Assembly (NCBI GenBank): GCA_965221605.1
Contig: CBDCSK010000014.1
Span: forward strand, 186,001-250,000
Direction: 5' to 3'
Length of the DNA: 64,000 bases
From: Aldehydirespirator sp965221605
GTDB taxonomy: Bacteria > Actinomycetota > Acidimicrobiia > Acidimicrobiales > Aldehydirespiratoraceae
In this document: positions 61,429 to 64,000 of the stretch, piece after piece
Layout of the letters: each line of letters begins with the position of its first letter
How positions within the stretch are numbered: the stretch's first letter is position 1
The notes under the pieces: model-generated
The model's input: the letters and a program-made list of their open reading frames with translations, nothing else
What the model was told of the DNA's origin: nothing
Databases searched by the model: none
Made by a program: the position numbers and the translations under genes

Positions 61429-62555
61429 TGGCCATCACCGACATTCCTGTCGAACACCTAGATCTCCCGGGCCGGGACTCTGACGCCGGTACCCCTCCCG
61501 CAGGCACCCAGCCTGATTCGGATGCCGGGGCCCGGCCCGGGCAACCCCACCTCCGGTCCAACATCCTGGACCCGGGTTTCGATCTGACGCTGCGACCGAT
61601 GCGCTACCCGCAGTTCTTCGAGATGTACCGCGACGCGATCAAGAACACCTGGACCGTCGACGAGATCGATTTCTCCGACGACCTAGTAGACCTCGACCGC
61701 AAGCTCATGCCGGCTGAGAAGCACCTGATCCGCCGCCTGGTGGCTTTCTTCGCCACCGGCGACTCGATCGTGGCCAACAACCTGGTCCTGAACCTCTACG
61801 AGCACATCAACGCGCCCGAGGCCCGCATGTACCTGTCGCGCCAGCTGTTCGAGGAGGCGCTGCACGTCCAGTTCTACTTGAACCTGCTCGACAACTACAT
61901 CCCCGACCACGACGAGAGGGTCGAGGCGTTCGCGGCAATCGAGAACATCCCGTCGATCCGGGCCAAGGCCGAATTCTGCTTCAAGTGGATGGACTCGGTC
62001 GGTGACGGGCCGCTGCAGACCGCCGCCGACCGGCGGCGGTTCCTGATGAACCTGGTCTGCTTCGCGGCCTGCATCGAGGGTCTGTTCTTCTTCGCCGCCT
62101 TCGCCTACGTGTACTTCCTGCGGTCCAAGGGCCTGCTGAACGGGCTGGCCGCCGGCACCAACTGGGTATTCCGCGACGAGTCGATGCACATGAACTTCGC
62201 TTTCGAGGTGATCAGAACCGTGCGCGCCGAGGAGCCCGAGCTCTTCGACGAGGAACTGGGCCGCGACATCAGCAACATGCTGGCCGAGGCGGTGGACGCC
62301 GAGCACCAGTTCGCCGCCGACCTGCTGGGCGAGGGCGTGCCCGGCATGTCGGTGACCGACACTCGCTCCTACCTCGAGTACGTGGCCGACCAGCGGCTGA
62401 TGCAACTGGGCCTGCCCCGCCGCTTCGGCAGCCACAACCCGTTCTCGTTCATGGAGCTGCAGGACGTGCAGGAGCTGTCGAACTTCTTCGAGCGCACCGT
62501 GTCCGCCTACCAGGTGGGCGTGGAGGGCGAAGTCTCCTTCGACGAGGACTTCTGA
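61428..62555 (+). CDS. nrdB: Class Ia ribonucleotide reductase beta subunit
   Basis: A 375-residue diiron protein that generates the tyrosyl radical. FEEALHVQFYLNLLD contains Glu and His metal ligands and, four residues after the His, the tyrosine expected to hold the radical. Further ligands lie in RDESMHMNF. The C-terminal acidic tail (GEVSFDEDF) would dock onto NrdA. It is translated from the same operon with a one-base overlap. Confidence 0.95.
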   Translation: MAITDIPVEHLDLPGRDSDAGTPPAGTQPDSDAGARPGQPHLRSNILDPGFDLTLRPMRYPQFFEMYRDAIKNTWTVDEIDFSDDLVDLDRKLMPAEKHLIRRLVAFFATGDSIVANNLVLNLYEHINAPEARMYLSRQLFEEALHVQFYLNLLDNYIPDHDERVEAFAAIENIPSIRAKAEFCFKWMDSVGDGPLQTAADRRRFLMNLVCFAACIEGLFFFAAFAYVYFLRSKGLLNGLAAGTNWVFRDESMHMNFAFEVIRTVRAEEPELFDEELGRDISNMLAEAVDAEHQFAADLLGEGVPGMSVTDTRSYLEYVADQRLMQLGLPRRFGSHNPFSFMELQDVQELSNFFERTVSAYQVGVEGEVSFDEDF

Positions 62556-62745
62556 CAAGAGGCCGAGCGGGCAGGCGAGCGAATCTGCTTCCATACGGGC
62601 GAGGCCGTGGCCCGAGCGGCCCGTGAGCGCAGCGAACAAGAGCGGGAAACACCCCCTCGCGACGCTAAGGCCTCCGACCTATTGGCGCTCGCTGAACGCG
62701 GCGCGGCTGTTTCGTAACGGCTGCCGGTGTGATACACAGGGTCCC

Positions 62746-63399
62746 ATGCTGAGATTCGCGGAAGAGATCATCCTGCTGATGCTGCACGACGACAACGGGA
62801 AGTTCGCGCCCGTGCCGTCGTGGTCGATGGACCGGGCCCTGGCCGGGGCAGTGCTCATGGACCTGGCTCTGGAGAACCGGATCGACACCGACCCGGAGAA
62901 CCTGATCCTCATCGACGACACCCCGGTCGGCGACAGCCTGCTCGACCCGACCCTGGCCGAGATCGCAGCAGGCGAACAGCGCGACGCCCGCTACTGGGTC
63001 GAGCAAACCGCCAAGAAGGGCGAGCAGATCCGTGAGGAGGTCCTGTCCCGCCTGGTGGACGCCGGCATTCTGGAACGGCAGGAGGACCGCTTCCTGTGGG
63101 TGTTCCGGTCCCGGCGCTATCCGCTGGTGGACGGCAAGGCCGAGCGCGAGGTGAAGCTGCGCATCATGGAGGTGCTGCTCTCGGACCAGATCCCCGAGCC
63201 CCGCGACGTGGTGATCATCGCGCTGGCCGACGCCTGCGGGATCTTCGGGGAGCTGCTGCCCAAGCGGGAGCTCCAGCGGGCCGCGGATCGCATCGAGCAG
63301 GTGCGCAAGCTCGACCTGATCGGCCAGGCCATGGCCCAGACCATCCAGGACATGCAGATGTGGCTGGCCGCCTCCCGCATAGAAGGCCGCATGTTCTGA
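62746..63399 (+). CDS. GPP34 (GOLPH3-like) family protein
   Basis: A 217-residue helical protein. MLRFAEEIILLMLHDDNGKF, ALAGAVLMDLALENRID and LLDPTLAEI are the hallmarks of GPP34, the bacterial relatives of the Golgi PI4P-binding protein GOLPH3. Actinobacteria often carry several copies with unknown membrane-associated roles. The ATG at 62746 matches family starts; a longer frame upstream is not convincing. Confidence 0.9.
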   Translation: MLRFAEEIILLMLHDDNGKFAPVPSWSMDRALAGAVLMDLALENRIDTDPENLILIDDTPVGDSLLDPTLAEIAAGEQRDARYWVEQTAKKGEQIREEVLSRLVDAGILERQEDRFLWVFRSRRYPLVDGKAEREVKLRIMEVLLSDQIPEPRDVVIIALADACGIFGELLPKRELQRAADRIEQVRKLDLIGQAMAQTIQDMQMWLAASRIEGRMF

Positions 63400-63451
63400 C
63401 GCCCGAGCGGGGACGCGTCGCGCGTCAGCCACCGCTTGCCAGAATGAGAAC

Positions 63452-63895
63452 TTGACAGGGAGGCAGGGGCGGACGCGCAGGGAAGACTTCCGATTGTCTG
63501 TCCCGCTCTACACCGTGGGGGAGGCAGCACGCATCGTGGACGTTCCTACCACGACGCTCGCAAGCTGGGCTCGGGGATACGTGCGGCACTTCCCTGATCG
63601 CCCGGACGTCATCGGCGAGCCCGCAATCACCTGCCTTCCGCAGCGAACCCGTCAAGAGCCCTCGCTTCCGTTCATCGGCTTGGCGGAGGCACTCGTGCTG
63701 GCCGCAGCCCGCCGGAGCGGGGTGCCGATGCAGCGAGTCAGGCCTGCACTCGACGAACTCGCGGACTCGCACGGCCCTGGCCCCCGCGGGCCGGAGGCCA
63801 GGGGGTGGCGCGTGAGCGCCACCCCCTTGGGATCCCCGGCTTTCCCGGGGAGTTCACCCAAGCAGCTTCACCGAGAGGCCGACGAGGGCGTATGA
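63452..63895 (+). CDS. MerR-like HTH / DUF433-type protein, probably truncated
   Basis: About 147 residues. The N-terminal half (VPLYTVGEAARIVDVPTTTLASWARG) is a MerR-like helix-turn-helix, followed by LPFIGLAEALVLAAARRSGVP as in VapB45/DUF433 antitoxin-like proteins. After LDELADSHG the sequence turns into low-quality Pro/Gly/Arg residues encoded by palindromic DNA, so the normal C-terminal DUF433 domain seems missing. The start may be internal, near 63494 (LSVPLYTV). Confidence 0.55.
   Translation: MTGRQGRTRREDFRLSVPLYTVGEAARIVDVPTTTLASWARGYVRHFPDRPDVIGEPAITCLPQRTRQEPSLPFIGLAEALVLAAARRSGVPMQRVRPALDELADSHGPGPRGPEARGWRVSATPLGSPAFPGSSPKQLHREADEGV
63801..63826. repeat. 11-bp perfect hairpin in the tail of the HTH gene
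   Basis: GGGGGTGGCGC and its complement surround a GTGA loop, followed directly by a second GC palindrome (CCCCGGCTTTCCCGGGG). It lies where the HTH/DUF433 protein loses similarity to its family and may be an inserted palindromic element or a terminator. Confidence 0.65.
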
Positions 63896-63896
63896 C

Positions 63897-64000
63897 ATGA
63901 CGATACCACCGAGCACGGGTCCTCGCGCTCCGTATCGCTTTCGGTACGACGGGCAGACGATGAAGGCGTTGCGCCGAAGCGCGTCGTCCGAGAGATTCTC
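63897..64000 (+). CDS. Partial hypothetical gene running off the window
   Basis: An open frame from ATG 63897 to the end (MTIPPSTGPRAPYRFRYDGQ...), starting one base after the preceding stop. It is too short to recognise; it could be the partner gene of the HTH protein. Confidence 0.35.
   Translation, partial: MTIPPSTGPRAPYRFRYDGQTMKALRRSASSERF

Overview
The window is about 64 kb of GC-rich, gene-dense chromosome. The general character is that of an uncultured Actinobacteriota lineage, most plausibly marine Acidimicrobiia. This is an inference from several features: a type-2 (eukaryote-like) IleRS of the mycobacterial kind, an F420-type luciferase-like oxidoreductase, DtxR/IdeR-type iron boxes, many GTG starts, and a probable DMSP lyase. 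I found no rRNA, tRNA or CRISPR array.

0-14 kb is a housekeeping and iron block. It holds a DUF1214 protein, a DPP-IV-type S9 peptidase, bacterioferritin, a FAD oxidoreductase divergent from an NDP-sugar epimerase, a GT-C membrane glycosyltransferase, an iron(III) ABC permease and lipoprotein (no ATPase next to them), a flippase-like/GT2 fusion, and a lipoprotein resembling algal FEA1 iron-assimilation proteins. DtxR-like palindromes sit before the last two genes. 14-25 kb carries an EssC-like FtsK/SpoIIIE secretion ATPase with a WXG100 partner, two crotonase-family enzymes, a LLM oxidoreductase, and a dehydrogenase / DAO-type oxidase / amidase catabolic run.

25-41 kb is accessory. It contains VapBC, a GmrSD-like DUF262/DUF1524 protein, a frameshifted DUF222-HNH gene, a macrodomain protein, an EamA transporter, ThpR, a MazEF-type pair, and an operon of a DddP-type DMSP lyase, a beta-hydroxyacid dehydrogenase and a 2OG dioxygenase. 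Next comes a two-gene ATPase module (AlbA/HATPase protein plus a PHP-SMC-like TrlF family protein) bracketed by diverged 165-bp direct repeats. These repeats are copies of the 3' end of a broken AAA-ATPase gene.

41-51 kb begins with a large secreted fibronectin-III protein with striking internal tandem repeats. A glycine-betaine/proline-type ABC operon (proV, an enlarged proW, proX) follows. A decayed ISL3-family element, itself invaded by a 103-bp MITE-like element, separates proW from proX.

51-64 kb returns to core genes: SDR, orphan HicB-like protein, ileS, two divergent RHH-MazF modules, an isopenicillin-N-synthase-like oxygenase, nrdA-nrdB, a GPP34 protein, and a MerR-like/DUF433 gene near the window end.
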